A stretch of 64,000 bases of DNA, taken from Chaunax sp. Z400. Taxonomy: Eukaryota; Chordata; Actinopteri; Lophiiformes; Chaunacidae. Location: the NCBI GenBank assembly GCA_037577475.1, contig CM075192.1, positions 19,105,908-19,169,907 of the forward strand. Direction: 5' to 3'. The notes beneath the pieces are model-generated. The model was not told the origin of the DNA, ran no database searches, and worked only from the letters and a program-made list of their open reading frames with translations. Position numbers and translations under genes: made by a program. Below, piece after piece: positions 1 to 14,260 of this stretch (the first letter of the stretch is position 1; each line of letters opens with the position of its first letter).

Positions 1-2219
1 TTATGAAAAAAACATGTTGTTAGCTTGACTGCACAGCATTTTTTCCCCTTCTTTTTGGACCACCATGTAGAATATTCAATACCAGCATGATGAATGATGA
101 ATTCCAAAGTAGATAGGTTCCTTATTTAGCATTTTTTAATAAAACCCTTCAAGTCTACAGTAATACAGAAAATTTGAGATCTTTTAGAAACACAGATATA
201 TTGTATGCCACACTGACAGAAAGCTGTTTTATAATGTAATATATTTTTTTATGAAATGTAAACACTGATTCTCTCAGAGTTTAATAAGATATTGGCTTTT
301 CTGAAATATTATCATTTGTAACTTAATTCAATTTTAAATTAAAGATTGATATTTTTGGCAAATAAAAAAAATTAGTTTAGAAGAGAGGTTGTATTGTAGT
401 AATTTAAAAGGTGTGACATGTCATTGTGATAACATGTGTGTCAAAAGTCTCCAGATTTTACCAAAAACATAAATAAATTCACCGAAATATGAGTTTGCCA
501 CACAAAATCATGGAATCAAACGTGATCTTAGGATGATTTATTTAAGACAGAATCTAAATTCCCTTAAAGTCCTTAATCTGAAATGTCTAATCATACAGCA
601 GTTGTATTCTGTATTTCACTTTCAGTCACTAGTAAAACACAGAAATGACTGATCTGGTTGCACTAATCATATTATGGCAGTGTATTTATAGTATTATGTA
701 AGAGATGTTAGAAATCTAGAATCATTTGATTCCGACATTCATTTATTTTAAATTGCTCATCACTTTCTTTCATTCATAATTCCTCTTGTCAGTCAGCCAA
801 ACTAAAAAAAATGAACAATGGTTGTACTTTTTGTATGCTGCTTGTTCTGCTGTGATAACATGTCTAAGACATACTTACAGATCTACATTTATTTGACATT
901 AATCCAATCCTAGATGTACCCAAAAGAATATATATTTGAATGTTTATTATGTGTAAGAATAATATATAGACCATAGGTTCTATTAATTGCATTGCAAAAG
1001 CTGTGATTTTATAAAGCACTGTAGTGTGTACAGTGAATTATTTATCAATTTTATGGTACATAATATGTTCTGCAATCTTGCAGCTTTTGTTCCTCTTCTT
1101 TTTGTTTCTGCTCTGGAGTCTATGCTTTAATAAATACATTTTCTACAGCATAAAAGGGAAGCTTACACAGTGCTTGATGTGTCTAACTGGTGTTGCTGGG
1201 AGTTCCAGCTAAACCAGAACGCAAATAAGTTCTGCTCCCTTCTTCTGTGGTGCCTTTTTTAATTTACAACAACATGAAAATACAGTTCATTTGAATATTC
1301 TCTGCCTTTTATTTCAGTGCATAAATCTCGTTTTTACTCTACTTCTGCTCTTGTTCTCGGATTTCTTAGTGTGTCTTCTTGAAATGTTTTCAGGAAAGAA
1401 AATGGGACTTGTTGCACTGAAGGTAAGATAAAATTACCACAGTGTCATGTAATGTGTAATGTGAAAAGGGTCGCTTGAAGTGACAAGCCCACAGAGAATT
1501 AACTCAAATCAGCAGTTCTCTTCAACTCTACAGAGCATTTAAGCATTGTTTTGCTCATTGTATTGGTTTTACGGTCTGCACCTTCACTGTTTTGCTTCAC
1601 TCTCATGAGTGATGCAGTCGGCAAGCTCTAAAAATCCATTTAACACTACCGACCCTGCAGCAACCAGACAAAATTAGCGATAAGCTAAAAAAAAAAAGTG
1701 GAACATCTACCAGCAAAATAGCTGGTTGAGACCAAACCGAGATAAAAGGAGGCTCAATATATGGTCTAATATTCATGGCCACAAAGCTTTATCACAAATG
1801 ACTGCAATAATGCTGCTTCATTCACCATATCTACTTCATATAATAATAATATGCTGATTCTGTGTTTATGCTCCGACATCAAAAGAGCAAATAAAATCTA
1901 ATTAATCCAAGTTTACGGAGACAAATGATGACAACTCCCACCGAGCATTTCAGTACATGGCTCTGTACTACAAAAATGTAGGTTACACTGTAAGCGTTGT
2001 TCTCTGAGTGAAATGATTATCTCTCTACCCAGTTGCATTTTCCATATATGCGGGGTTTCCTTCCCCTGCTGACAGATGTCTGGATGCTATACCCCTGTGT
2101 GGAGCACACTGATGGCGTATTGCTGAATCAAGCTAATCAGTGCAGATTTCTGATGACAAACGTGTTCAGTGAAACCAGGAGTCACGCTTTGCAATAAGCC
2201 CGGTTCTACCATAGTCAAG
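1..2219. other. AT-rich noncoding DNA, no gene seen
   Basis: No supported coding frame, RNA gene or clear transposon is visible. The sequence is AT-rich with many poly-A/T runs. Confidence 0.5.
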
Positions 2220-2289
2220 AACAGAGAACATTGAAGGCATATTGCTGAGTCTAGAACAAAGAACATTGAAGGCATATTGCTGAGTCTAG
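2220..2289. repeat. Tandem duplication of a 35-bp unit
   Basis: Two adjacent 35-bp copies (2220-2254 and 2255-2289) differ at one position, AACAGAG versus AACAAAG. Both end in GCTGAGTCTAG. Confidence 0.9.
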
Positions 2290-2520
2290 CCAACCTTCCA
2301 TGTATCTGCAGCGTTAACCATGTGTCGGGGAAACTGCAGAGTGTTTTCAGAGCTATAGTCCAGACGAAAGAAAAAGAAATAAATAATCCTGTTATAAATT
2401 TGTGTAGGGAACTGTCTCCATGCCAGGATGATGGACTGAGGTAACTTCCATATTTAGCATGTGACAAAAGCAGTACACAGTACATATAAAACCATTAGAT
2501 ATGAGACACCTTGAGGCTGA

Positions 2521-2625
2521 TAGCTTAGCTCAGCTGATGGAGCAGCTACCCCATGAGTGGAGGCTGAGCAACTATACTTCCAGTCCACCTCTGGCCATTC
2601 ACTTCACCCTCTCTAATAGAGAAAC
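2521..2625 (+). mobile_element. Degenerate tRNA-derived SINE
   Basis: The start TAGCTCAGCTGATGGAGCA resembles a Pol III A box in a tRNA-derived head. CCCCATGAGTGGAGGCTGAG and a short CT-rich tail (TTCACCCTCTCT) follow. This matches my memory of a common percomorph SINE that reads TAGCTCAGTTGGTAGAGC, then CCCCATG with GAGGCTGAG. The B box is eroded, so it is not a functional tRNA gene. An AT-rich sequence follows. Confidence 0.6.
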
Positions 2626-5600
2626 CTCCAAATATATTTTGAAAAATTAAATGTTTTTTAAAAAAATAGACAGTGTTTCTGGCACACACAACCACATGTA
2701 TTTGAACAGAAACATACACAAAAACTTTAAAGAAATTATGTATAAATAATAAGGGAGTCTGACGAGCAGATTGCACCTTGTATGGTAGCCTCTGCCACCT
2801 CTGTTTGGCACCTATAGGCACCTTACAGCTAAGGCTGAGAAGACCATGATTACGACGTATTCTGCAGTCTTCACACCAATATCTGAAGACTGGAAATGGA
2901 CACATGAGTCCAGCCTTCACTTGGCTGCGTTTCAGTAATTCCCCACTCTGATTACCGTTCAGTAGCTCTCTCTCTCTCACCTTGGGGCAAGTGTGAGAAG
3001 ATTTTTTTAAAAGGCTGGAGTGTAACATGTATGCTAATAAAAAGGGGCATGCCAACAGAAGACGGGCACAGTATTGACAGAGCAATATTGTAAGGACAGA
3101 GGGTCTGTAAGAGAGAGTGTAACTTCAAGCTGGCTTTGGCTTTATTACCAAGAGCATAGCTTCATGTGAAGCTCCCGCACATACCACAAACACTTCCTGT
3201 GTAACATCTTTTCAAAACAGAGCATGCTACTTCACACTAAAGACCGCAACAGAGACATCACTGATGGGCCAGGGCCGTAACCAGGCCATGGCAGGCCAAG
3301 GACACCAAGCCCCCTGCAGGATCTGGTCTTACAGGGGAGGTAAGGTAAGGTGCTTTTTGTTTAAAGCCAGACTTTACAATGTGCCAAGATTCAGATGAGA
3401 AAGGAAACCCTACCCTCTGGAAAATCTGTGAGAGTCCCGGAGCAGAAAGAAGTTGAACAGACACACTGACGCCACCTCAATAAAGCTCTGGTGGAAAAGG
3501 CCTTGCATTTGGCGGGATGGCTCGAGTGACCTCTTCACTCCTATGGGTGCTGGCATTGGTGTCTTGCAGGTCAGCAAAGCTCTAGGTAGCGTCTTGTGCC
3601 TGAGTATACAGCAGCAGTGGGCGGAGACACCACCCTTTCATGTGGAATATGTAACTGAATGGAGATAGTCTCAATAAAGAACTGTAGTACTTATGGAATA
3701 TGTAATTGGGTGGAGAGATAATCTCTTCTCTTCACTCAGACAACAACAGTTATAGTGTAACCTGCAGTTTTGTCGTACAGAGCCATGTACGATATGCCAG
3801 ACTGACAGAAAAGAACTTTATAGAATCACAAAAACATTTGGCTATGCAATAAACATTTAGTATCACTAAATTATTGAGGAGACTCCTTTGAGGAGTTTCA
3901 CTGGCTCTGTATAACAGGGGGTCAGACAATATTTCCAAAACTTGGTTGTGAAATCGTTAAATCCTGTGATTTAAATGGGAAAGAGAAATCGTTTTCAGCC
4001 ACATCTGAAGCAGAGACTTGCATCCAAGACTACTATGTGGGCTGACGAGGACAGATTAGCATAATGAGGCTATAGGCAGAATGCAATCCTATAAACATAC
4101 AAATAAGAATTGTGAGTATTGTATGAGGCTTTGTGTGTTGGTGAGCACGTTAATGAGGTTGTGTGAGGAAGATGGGAGAGAGAAATTAGTAATGCATCCT
4201 GAATTTGCATGTTTATGTTTATACTGTATGTCAGACAGAGAGACTTCACAGCATGCCTCTGAAATGTACCTGTGTGACTGAGACCGACAGTGATTCGCTG
4301 TGCATCACATTTTTTAATACGAGGAAGGACCCTTAAGTCACTCTGTGTAAACACTGTAAATAGTGGATGTAACACCTTTCCACTACCATCCAATTAAGCT
4401 ACAGTGCTTCAGTAATAGTATTAGAAAAAAAACTCTAACAACACAATTATATGTTTTAATAAAAAAATTAATGTCCTTGTGAATATAGAGAGTAGATGAA
4501 ATAATGCAGCTCCCAGTGTGTTAGAGCTATGAAATATCTAGTCTGTATAGAAAACATGTTTACTTTTAATGGGAAAGGCTGAGGCTCAGACTAATCGGTA
4601 AATTTGAAATTCAATTAATTAATTAATGTTAGATATTAGCCTGTGTGGCAAACCTAGACAGGATTAAATGGATGGGACTAGTAATATTCTATATTTCTGT
4701 TTTAGTCAACCACAAAAACACCAAAAGCAACAATTCATTATTCCATTTCTCAACATCCCTCACATGTAAGAATCTGTCATGCTCAAAGCCCAATTGTTCC
4801 TATATAAATCTTTTTCTTTTTTTTAAAATATGGGCACTCTAACAGGGACACCTAATGTTTTGATTTCTGTTTCATGTTTTTTATTATTTATTTTTAATTT
4901 ATTTATTATTTTTACCCTATCACTAAAATCAATGCTGGCCTGTATATGTCTGCAAACCAAGGACATGTTTCTATGTTTTATGTTTCTTCGTGTTTCATGT
5001 GGACAGTATAGTTTGCATGATGCTCATGAATCCAATTATAATTAACATTTAAGTGTCTTATAGCCCATAATTTGCTTCATATCTGAACAGAACAGATATG
5101 TAGTTCAGATTGTGCTTAGAAACACAGCTAATAATAATTGCAGTTGTTCTATATTTATGGTCACAACATTTCTTCACTTCCTGGCCCTGCAGACCACACA
5201 AACCCCGCAGGACACATTAGTCTGTCGACATTTTATGAGAAACCAGCAGCCATCCTCACTCACTTTCCACACCCTTAAAACATGGTCAAAAATGGTGCTT
5301 TGCTCAATATTTATGTTTGAAAGACCGTAGACACTTCTTCTATGATGTCAGTCTGATGGATCTGAACTCCCACTGTCACTGTAAGTTTCTAATATATTGT
5401 CTCCATATTCAAATATATCCTAAGTGAAATACAGAACAAATGTTAAGGCAAAAAAGGAAAAAAAAAACATGAAGGATAACAGTAAAGACCATCTCTTGAT
5501 GGTGAGATGATGATTTGTTTGTTAGTTACAAATACATTTTGGCGTGAATTTGCAGCCATGGTGGAGTTAATTAGGAGTTCAGTTAATTTTCCTTATTTGG

Positions 5601-8600
5601 ATATTATAGAAAAAGACATTACCACTGTTTTTTTTTTTATCTAACTATGGTTTCCCATGTTGTAGAACCACACAGGTAGTTTAGAGAGTCAGTTTTAATC
5701 ACAGTGTAACATCCTCTCGACACATTCGGCTCTGCCCAGCAGGGTGATTGGTGCACCTGTCTTTGAGATCCCCAAAACATCACGCCAACACTGTCGGGAT
5801 ACATTAGACTTTCTGTGATGTATGGACGTTAGCCAGAGAAGCCACAGCTTCAGGCTGCTACACGTCACCATTACAGTGGAACAACAGACACACACAGGTT
5901 GTTTCGCTATATAGATATACTTTGTGTTTAATTTTATGATAAGCAAGTAAAAGTGATGTGATTATCAGTCAACATCTAACATGGACATTTTGTCTAAATG
6001 TTGCTCAAATTGCTGATGAATTTTTGTCCATCTCACCATAACATTTTTTAATTTTCTGCTTCTGGTTGTCAGTTTGTATCATGCAAGTCTGAAGGTTTTG
6101 AGATTTACAGATAAAAGGGTCAAAACGAGGTTAAAAATTCATCAGCTCAGAGGGAGACACCATCAGTCATGTATTGCGACATATTTAATCTTCGAGGGGT
6201 AGAGGCCAAGATGTTGTTAGGTGATGAAAATAAAGGAAATCTAATTTATTAGTCATTCTAAGGTACATCTACATACAGTACAGGTTATTCCATCTTTCAT
6301 AAATGCAGTTGCATCCAGAAATGTTATGAAAATATTGAATGTACATGTCAGGTAGTACAGTAGCCAAAGTCGATTCTCTGTCAAAATCTCATCTTGCAGC
6401 TTTCCTGCAAAAAACACTTTGCAAAGCAAGAGATTAGAAAGCGATGTACTATTGTGTTATTGTGTAGTGTTATTCAGACACTCTCAGGTCAAGGAACTGA
6501 CCATTATTAGGAAATGGCTATACAGCAGGATTTGGTGACAAAACTTCTGCTCTTTGAGAGAATGAGCACTAAAAAGGATTCGACCCCGGAGGACGAATTA
6601 CCTCTGAACAAAAACTTAGATGAATATCTATCTGATGAGCATATCAGTGCAATAGAGAGAAATGTCAGATTATAATGGCCCTGCCAACGACCTGCATGAA
6701 CGTAATTAGGGCTGCAATTAAATGTTTTTGTTATCAGTTTCTCCATTATTGGCTATAATCCTTTGGTCTTTGAAATGTCAAAAGATAAATTAAGAAAAAC
6801 CCAATCACAACTTCACAAAGCCTAGAGTGAAGTCTTCAAAATACAAGTTTTATTTGACCAACAGTCCAAAACTCAAACATAGATAGTAAATCTGCTGTCA
6901 TAGAGGATGAAGAAAAAGCAAGCCAGCGAATAGTCACATTTGGAAAAAGTCATTCTTTGTCATTGTCAATTCAAATGGCTTATTCGATTAATTGTTTCAG
7001 ATCTAGATGAGTATTAGTCAACTATACGTCACCAGTCAGCTGGTAGCCAAACGACGTGAATGAGTGAGGCAGCTGACGCAAATCATCACATGTAAGCATA
7101 ACTTCAGGGTTCTGCCTTCTAAACTGCATTAATGGCTTTCATTTGATAAGAGCAATGAAAAACGTAGTAAAATAACACCATGGCTCCAACGTGTTTTACC
7201 AAAACACAAGTAAATACCTGACCATTCATGCTTCATTTTCTCTCCCTTTCTTCTATCCGTATTTGATTGCCTTTTAACTCCCGCTTCCCTTATTTCCATC
7301 TAATCTAACCTCATCCTTAAATCCTTGTCTTTTCTCATCCTTTCATTTCCATTCATCGTTTTTTTTATTCCAATTGTCAGCTTCCTACCCCTCCTTGCTC
7401 CTTTCCTACTTTTTTCATTTCAGCTTCAGTTTTTTCATTCCTTTTTGTCCCTCTCTTCTTATTGTTACTCCCTCTCCCTGCTTTTCTCCTTCTTTCATTA
7501 TAAGAATGGGCAAAGGAAGATTACAGAGGAAAGAGAATAAACTTCTGGACCTTAAAACAGATTATGGGATTTGGTGAACTAGTAACTTTGAATCTGCATT
7601 CCTTCATTCCACTTCTATAAAATTAGAGTCCAGGGTCATTTAATAACTGAATGATAATCTAATCAGCCTAAGCACTTGGAAATAAAGAGGATGAATTGAA
7701 GCTTTCTTTATTCCTCCAGGCCAGGCAGATGAGATTTCAAGCCAAAATGCAACGAAGTGAATTTCATTCAGGAAACAACCAATCATTAGGTTGAAAAGAC
7801 AACCTGTCAGAAATGTCAGGGATACAAGCCAATGTCACTGAACTAAGACAAGCTTAATAGCCTTGTAAACTCCATATAAAACACATTTTAAACTTGACAG
7901 TCACATAATTAAACCAAATCACCAAAACACTATTTTGATCCAAATATGGCTTTAATTCAGAGTCAGATGTGATGATATAATGGCTCTACGAGGTGTAATT
8001 TCCCAGTGCTTCTCTGCCATTGCTTTCTATGCTCTCACTCATTCCTGCAAGTCTGTCGCTAAGCAGCTGCCAAGATACAGGGGTAGGGGTAAAGTTATTG
8101 AACTCAACAAAACTCTGTGTCCACCCTGTGATTTGGATCTGCTCCAAAATTCTTCCAGCCAGGGCCAGATCTAGAACTTTTCCAACCAAGGGGCCACATT
8201 GCGACTGTATCAGAACTATTGACTGTAACAAACTGAAGCGTTAGCCAACAACGTTGGCTAGAGTCGCTAACTACCTGGTGATAACTACCTAAGTTCAGTG
8301 ACAACAGCAAGTAAAAGCTCTTTTAACACAAACTACTGTTGGAGATCGTAACTCACCATGAAGTTCATGGAATGGAATCACCCTGCGCTTCTGCACAACT
8401 CCATGCAGGTAAAGTCTCATGCCACGTTCAAGTCACATCAGATTTCCCGGTTTCCCACCTCTGCCATTTTCATGTCACATCAAAATGACCAATTCTCACT
8501 TATAAACAAGATTCTCATTGACATCCAAGTTGCATCAAATGTCATAAACATGGGAATCTTTCCCATTGTAAGCTTTCCTTCTACATGACGTAAATGCAGC
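2626..8600. other. Noncoding DNA, no gene seen
   Basis: Open frames here have no recognisable protein content and no splice context. A word resembling TGGAATATGTAACTGAATGGAGA occurs at about 3641-3665 and again, diverged, at about 3693-3718, suggesting an old local duplication or repeat remnant. A pyrimidine-rich stretch lies at about 7240-7500. Confidence 0.45.
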
Positions 8601-8639
8601 ATCACTATAATTACAAGACGTGTTTGAGGCCCCACCAAA

Positions 8640-8815
8640 TAAAAGACAAGTGACAGGACAGGGGCACTTGAGGGGCCAATCAGATTTCAGCTGGGGCCGG
8701 TGCCCCTCTGGCCCCACCCCTCGATCCGTCCATGCTTCTAGCCCATACAACACTTTTCCACCAAGTTTCATGAAAATCAAGCCAGTAGTGTTTATGTTGT
8801 GTTTATGTTAAAAGA
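8640..8815 (+). repeat. Fish interspersed repeat fragment (CCAAGTTTCATG family)
   Basis: ACACTTTTCCACCAAGTTTCATGAAAATCA followed by AAAGACAAACAAAC matches the 3' part of a repeat found again at about 17280 and, inverted, at about 46085 in this window. The upstream GGGGCCAATCAGATTT and GGGGCC-rich words look like a second repeat family joined to it. The class is not determined. Confidence 0.5.
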
Positions 8816-11420
8816 CAAACAAACTGAGCAGAAAACAAAAAGGTATTATTAATTCATCCTTTCCATTACTATTATTATGATCTTTGGCATTTTGTCCTTG
8901 TGCATTTTGTGTTGTTTTTGTTTGTTTGGTTTTTTTGTAAAAGTTCGTCACTCAAAGTCAAAACCAAGCTGGCAAATAAGATTATGGACAATTATCCAAT
9001 AGTGGATTGGATTGGAAAGTCAGAGCTCAAAAGGCAGACAAGGACAACATGCGTGACTCTGCCAAGCAGAGGAAATGGCTTGAAAGTATGACAAAAGCAC
9101 AATGGTGAGGAATGATTAGAAGAGGGTCATATATGTTCTGCTGGGCTGATAGGGAAGTTGAACCAAGTGTGCAGGTGGATGGGAGAGGTCATGTGATGAG
9201 GAATAGAAGGAAGGAAAGCAAGGAAATTGTGAACTCAGCAACATAATTACCACATTGTCCAGTGTCTGGTTGCAACCCACTTCTTCAATCTCAAGACTTC
9301 CTCCCCCTTTTCTCTGTAGTGGACTTCTGCTTGTGTAAAATGTCAGTGCAGAGTCCTGGAAAACCGAATGGCTGGGCGGCACTTAAAACAATTAAATCAT
9401 GTTCAAATGAAGACACATGTGGTTGAGATGAGGGGTCAAGTTATTGTACTTTGTTCCATGAAAATAGAAGCTTAGAGTTTTCTGGAAGGACAGTTTGGAA
9501 TACAAAGACACTATTTATGCAACACAGAGAGTGGGCTAATCCTCTTTTACATAAGTCCACTTATGGACCAAAGGCCTTCTCAAAACAGAGGAGATTTGGT
9601 CGTCAAATAGAAGTGGAATACATCACCATTATTATAGAGGAGGGGAGAGAGAGAGGCAAAGTACACTTCCTCTCCTCTGGCGACAGATTCTGCTGGAAAA
9701 AAGCATTAAATCCATTTTATTTCACCACATTTACAAGGAAACAAATTATAAAATTCTTAAATGATTGTTATACAAACAATTATTTAACTATATTCAGAAA
9801 TCGTTAAAATAAAGGAAAAGAAGAAAACACTGTATGAAAGGGAGCGATACTATGACATTTATGTTGACCCATTTCTGTGAGTTACATAACAAATAGAGCA
9901 CAGTCCCTTTTTGGATTGCAGCTAACAGCACAGGATTTGTTTTTTATAAAGGTGCAAATATAGTTGGGGATCAGGGATTGAAGAAAAAGCACTGAAAATA
10001 AATTTTACACACATGTTATCATTTAAATTGTTCTTTTTTTGTTTTATATTAGTCATTTCATTTCATGGTTGTGGTCTATTTTCTACTTTTCTTCATTTCA
10101 GTGCATACCAGTCCTCTGACTGCAAGGCATTGGAGTTCATGAAATACTCTTTAAATATAAATTTAGATTTCTAAGGGAATGACAGTTGAGCAAATACATC
10201 AAAAGTAGAGAGAGAGAGCTTCGATGATGTTAGAACACTGGGTGACAGTAATCTATGTCCATCACTCATGCACCAGGACGGCAAATGGTTTTGTGTTTGG
10301 CAGAAAAATGTGACGAACGATAGAAGAGGACTTAGTGCTGTAGGTGGAAAAAGCAAGTGAGTGTCAGGTCCTTGCAGCTAGTCCAACATAGGGTGATCAC
10401 CTCTCTATGTGGTGATGTTGTGCCCGCTGGCCTAAGGAGGAATGTGGTAGCTCAAGAACAGCCACCACAATATGATCCAGACACAATTTCCAACACCTGA
10501 AATTTGATCTCAATTGCGATGGTGCCAAGGTGAGAAGGATAAGAGTGGGTCCTCCCCAGTCATCTACAGTACAATACCAGTGGAGCCTTCTGTGTGTTGT
10601 TGCAGAGCAGACACCCCACAATTTCCTGTTTTTCCGCCTTTAATGTAGATGGAAAATGGAAAATGTAGGTGGAAGTGTAGTAAAGGACAAATTCTTAAGT
10701 TGAATTAAATTGAATTCTTAAATTCTAAAATTCTTGGCACCCAACTGCTGACAGGAATCAAAGTCCCCACCATATTCAGTAAGCATAGCATTATCAAAGA
10801 TCAATTACCTGTTTCTCTAGATGCACACCACAGGGTTGTGGTCTCAATGCCAGGGCACTGATCTTTTGCCAGTGGGATGACCGAAGCCATGGTGGTGAGA
10901 TAATCGAGAAGTCTTTCATCTTCATTTATTTGGTAGAGGATTACATTTATTCCCTGCTGACACCTGATTTATAAGGGAGAGTTTGTGGTTAATGAGGTCA
11001 CTTTGTATTACAGCGGTGGTTCACTTCTTACAAGGGTACATAGTTCGTCTGCTCCAGGCCTAATATTAGGGTAGTGTATAATAAACAGATTATTTTATGC
11101 ATTCACAGTATTTTGCCAGCTGTCTTTCCAGCATTTGGCAGCTGCAATGCTGCTGCTTTCAGCCTGGATTATGTGATTAACTACTTCATATTTGTCTAAC
11201 ATTAGAGTTTGCTCTTCAAAGCTGTTCATGTTTGCGATTGGTCGTATGCTGCAAACACCTCCCCTTTTATAACATGCTCATGGCTACATCGAGAAAACTT
11301 TGGTTGATTTATTGAGTTTGCAAACGCCTGTTACACATAAAACTGAAGAACTGGCTCTACTATAATTTAGCAGCTCAGCAACAGCTAAGCAGGTAAATCA
11401 CAATTAAGGAACTTTTTGAA
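8816..11420. other. Noncoding DNA, no gene seen
   Basis: A 118-codon open frame at 9451-9807 resembles no family I know and has no coding bias or splice context. The remainder is AT-rich without recognised elements. Confidence 0.45.
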
Positions 11421-11423
11421 ATG

Positions 11424-11540
11424 TTTTTTTTAAAAGAATATCTTTATTAATTTTTCTACAACAAAACAAAATACAGAGCATAGCAGCTCGGGCACCACAG
11501 CAAAAAAAATAAAAAATAAAAAAACAAATTAAGCAGGTCA
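11424..11540 (-). mobile_element. Possible antisense 3' end of a retrotransposed sequence
   Basis: A T-run, then TATCTTTATTAATTTTTC and an A-rich tract (about 11490-11530), resembles the reverse complement of a LINE or retrocopy 3' end. No coding remnant was recognised, so this is tentative. Confidence 0.25.
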
Positions 11541-11906
11541 GAATAGGAAGTGAAAGTGGTGAGGTTAAACTAGTGGGTCGTGTTTAAAGACCACCTCCAC
11601 CACCACTCTGGCCTTGCAGAGTAGAACAACAAAACATCAGCAGCTCAAACACGTGTTTGATATTAAAATGTGTCAAATCACATGGTAAATTTTCTCATAA
11701 ATGATATGACAGGATTTAAGGATAAAGGTAATTTTTAAAATAATAGCTTAATCGAACCTTTTCTTATCTTTTCAGTTTCATCTTTTGTTTTCTACAGTGA
11801 CTACACCTCAGCTCTGGTACCAGCAGCTCAGACTCAGTCCATGTCTACATCTGCTGTGAAGGTCAAGTGAAGGATGTATTCCTTTGTCACTGCATGTTTT
11901 GAACCT

Positions 11907-11907
<1 letters not shown>

Positions 11908-11991
<84 letters not shown>

Positions 11992-12020
11992 GTCTCACAC
12001 ACACACACACACACACACAC
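11908..12020. repeat. (CT)n microsatellite running into (CA)n
   Basis: About 40 CT units (11908-11987) pass through CTGTCTGTCT into about 12 CA units (to 12020). Long open frames here on both strands are artefacts of the dinucleotide repeat. Confidence 0.97.
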
Positions 12021-12040
12021 GCATGCACACACACATACAG

Positions 12041-12084
12041 GCATGCATCCTTTAGTATGTTTGCACATACAGAAGGATGCATGC
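12041..12084. repeat. 44-bp imperfect palindrome beside the (CT/CA)n tract
   Basis: Outer arms GCATGCATCCTT and AAGGATGCATGC pair perfectly. Inner segments around GTATGT and ACATAC also pair, leaving a short loop. CA-rich sequence borders it on both sides. Confidence 0.8.
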
Positions 12085-12099
12085 ACACATGCAGCCATG

Positions 12100-14060
12100 G
12101 ACTCAGATACTTACATGAAGAGCCAGCTTTTACTTCAGATATAAATTAGAATTCTTAGAAATGAATGGTAGAATATATGTTCAAACCAACAGACTGCACA
12201 AAACCAGCTCTCATAGTTGGTCTTCCTGGCTTTAATAAACCAGGACTCTGAAAAAGCTTTTGGGATATCAAGCGGTCCAAACAATGGGGGAAATGGGGGT
12301 TTCCATGGCAACTGCTGCAAGCTGCTAAGAGGACTGCTTTGAAAACATATGTCAGACTTGACTGGTCTGTTCACAGTGAGCCTAGCAACAGATTCTCTGT
12401 GCAGCCTATCACACTGTCTCACACACTGTTCACTGTTCTAACATTTGACTTGCTGTCTGAAAGCAGCCTGAAATGATTTTGGCAAGGAAAACTACTCCCG
12501 TAACCAAAGGAAAGTATATATAATATAAACTATAGGCTCTCTCATTGTGAAAGGCAGAAATTTCAGAGTGGCTAAATAAGCTACTGATAGGAGCATGTGT
12601 TCCTTTTCTTTGCAACTTTTTTCTTTCTGTGTTTTTAAGCCAGTTGTGCGGTTGAATGTAATTTTGTACGGCAATTAATCATTTTTTGGCCACTGCGGGC
12701 AGCAAAAACAAGCTGTAAACACAATACTGATATTACGTTGATTTGACTAATGTGTTAACAACCAATAGCCCAAACACATTCACCTCATATAGAACAACTC
12801 TACAATTCCTTTGGGTTTCACTTCCTGGTCACCTGGTGATTACAGATTAATATTCACTCTCTTTTTGTTCTCTCTCGGGCTCCATCAGTTCTTTAGGGGA
12901 CACAGCTGGCCCTTTGGCAGCTAATTCTTCCCTACATTAAGCTGGTTGATTAAAAAAAAAAAAAAAACTTTTTCGCCTACCTGCTGCAGACAAATGGTAT
13001 GAAAGTGAACCACAGTATAATTAATTCACAGGCAATAAATCCAAAACAATCAGCTGAAAGATGCTAGAGCTGAGAAATGCTGCAAAGTTGGGTGATAATT
13101 CTCTGACAAGTGCCGCATTCCTTCAGATAAAGAAACTCATTTTGTTATATAGGTTGGAGAACTTGTTTTTTCACATGTTCTGATATTTTATAGACTTGAC
13201 AATTAATTTGATTATCAGGAAAATAATCATTACTTACAATAATTATTAGGTGTAGCTCCTGATTTCAGTATTATAAAAGGGAGTTAAGAAGTGCCCGTAA
13301 AATTCCCATTGCTGCCCTGTTTGGCACCTGTCTAACGGCTTCTTTTTCTTTCTTCGTGTTCCATGTGGCTGAATATTTTTGTTTGTCGTCACAGAGGTGG
13401 TAGGTGGGTTGTACCAGCTGCAGCTTCATGCCATATCACTGCCTCACAATGTGAAGAGCAAGGTGGGAGGGAGGGCAAGAAGAAAGAAAGAGACATATGA
13501 AAATAGATGAGAGGGGGAGCGAGACAAGGGAAATATGGGAAGAGGGAGCAATTGGAAAACAGGGAGGGAGGTTCATTAGGGGGGCGGAAGAGAAGAGAGA
13601 GATGCGTCATACCAAAACATTAGTATGCAATCAAGTGTCTGGTGTGGTAAGGATTGTCGTCTCTCGACGTCTGCCGCAGCCTTTCAAATCTGCACTGCAA
13701 TGTCACACGCACACACAATTGATCAGTGCTGCACAAACAACAGCGCTTCTGCTCCCTCCATTGTTTGAGAGAAGATAAAGGAAAAGAAAAGGATAACTGT
13801 TTACATGTCAGTTTGTACAGAAGAGCTTCATATATCCAGTTATTGATCCATGTCACACTTTCAGCTTCAGCAGAGGGGCTTATTAGAGGGCTGGAGCTGG
13901 AAATGAGCCATGCTGCTCTCACACATGCACAAACACACACAGACGAACATAGTAAAGAACTGTGGATAGTCTCATCAGTATGACCTCTGTGTTCTCTTTA
14001 TGAAATAAAATTATTTAGTTAGGATAGAGGGAAGAGAAACAGAAAGGGGGCATGTAAAGG
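12100..14060. other. Noncoding DNA, no gene seen
   Basis: No gene is recognised. It contains a purine-rich stretch at about 13455-13605 and a poly-A run at 12952-12967. Confidence 0.45.
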
Positions 14061-14064
14061 AATG

Positions 14065-14066
<2 letters not shown>

Positions 14067-14134
<68 letters not shown>
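14067..14134. repeat. (GATA)n microsatellite
   Basis: About 17 uninterrupted GATA/TAGA units. Confidence 0.97.
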
Positions 14135-14177
14135 TTTCTTGTTAACTCGAGGTGTAGAATTATAAAAACTTTCAAGC

Positions 14178-14178
<1 letters not shown>

Positions 14179-14258
<80 letters not shown>

Positions 14259-14260
14259 GT
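14179..14260. repeat. (GT)n microsatellite
   Basis: About 40 GT units with one GC interruption near the 3' end. It lies 45 bp from the (GATA)n tract. Confidence 0.97.

Noticed and set aside
2521..2595. Possible functional tRNA gene
   Set aside because: Only the A box is preserved; there is no acceptor stem and no intact B box. It is a SINE head.
2546..3085. 179-codon minus-strand frame
   Set aside because: No recognisable family, no splice context, and it overlaps the SINE remnant.
11808..12149. Several long frames on both strands
   Set aside because: They translate the (CT)n/(CA)n microsatellite.
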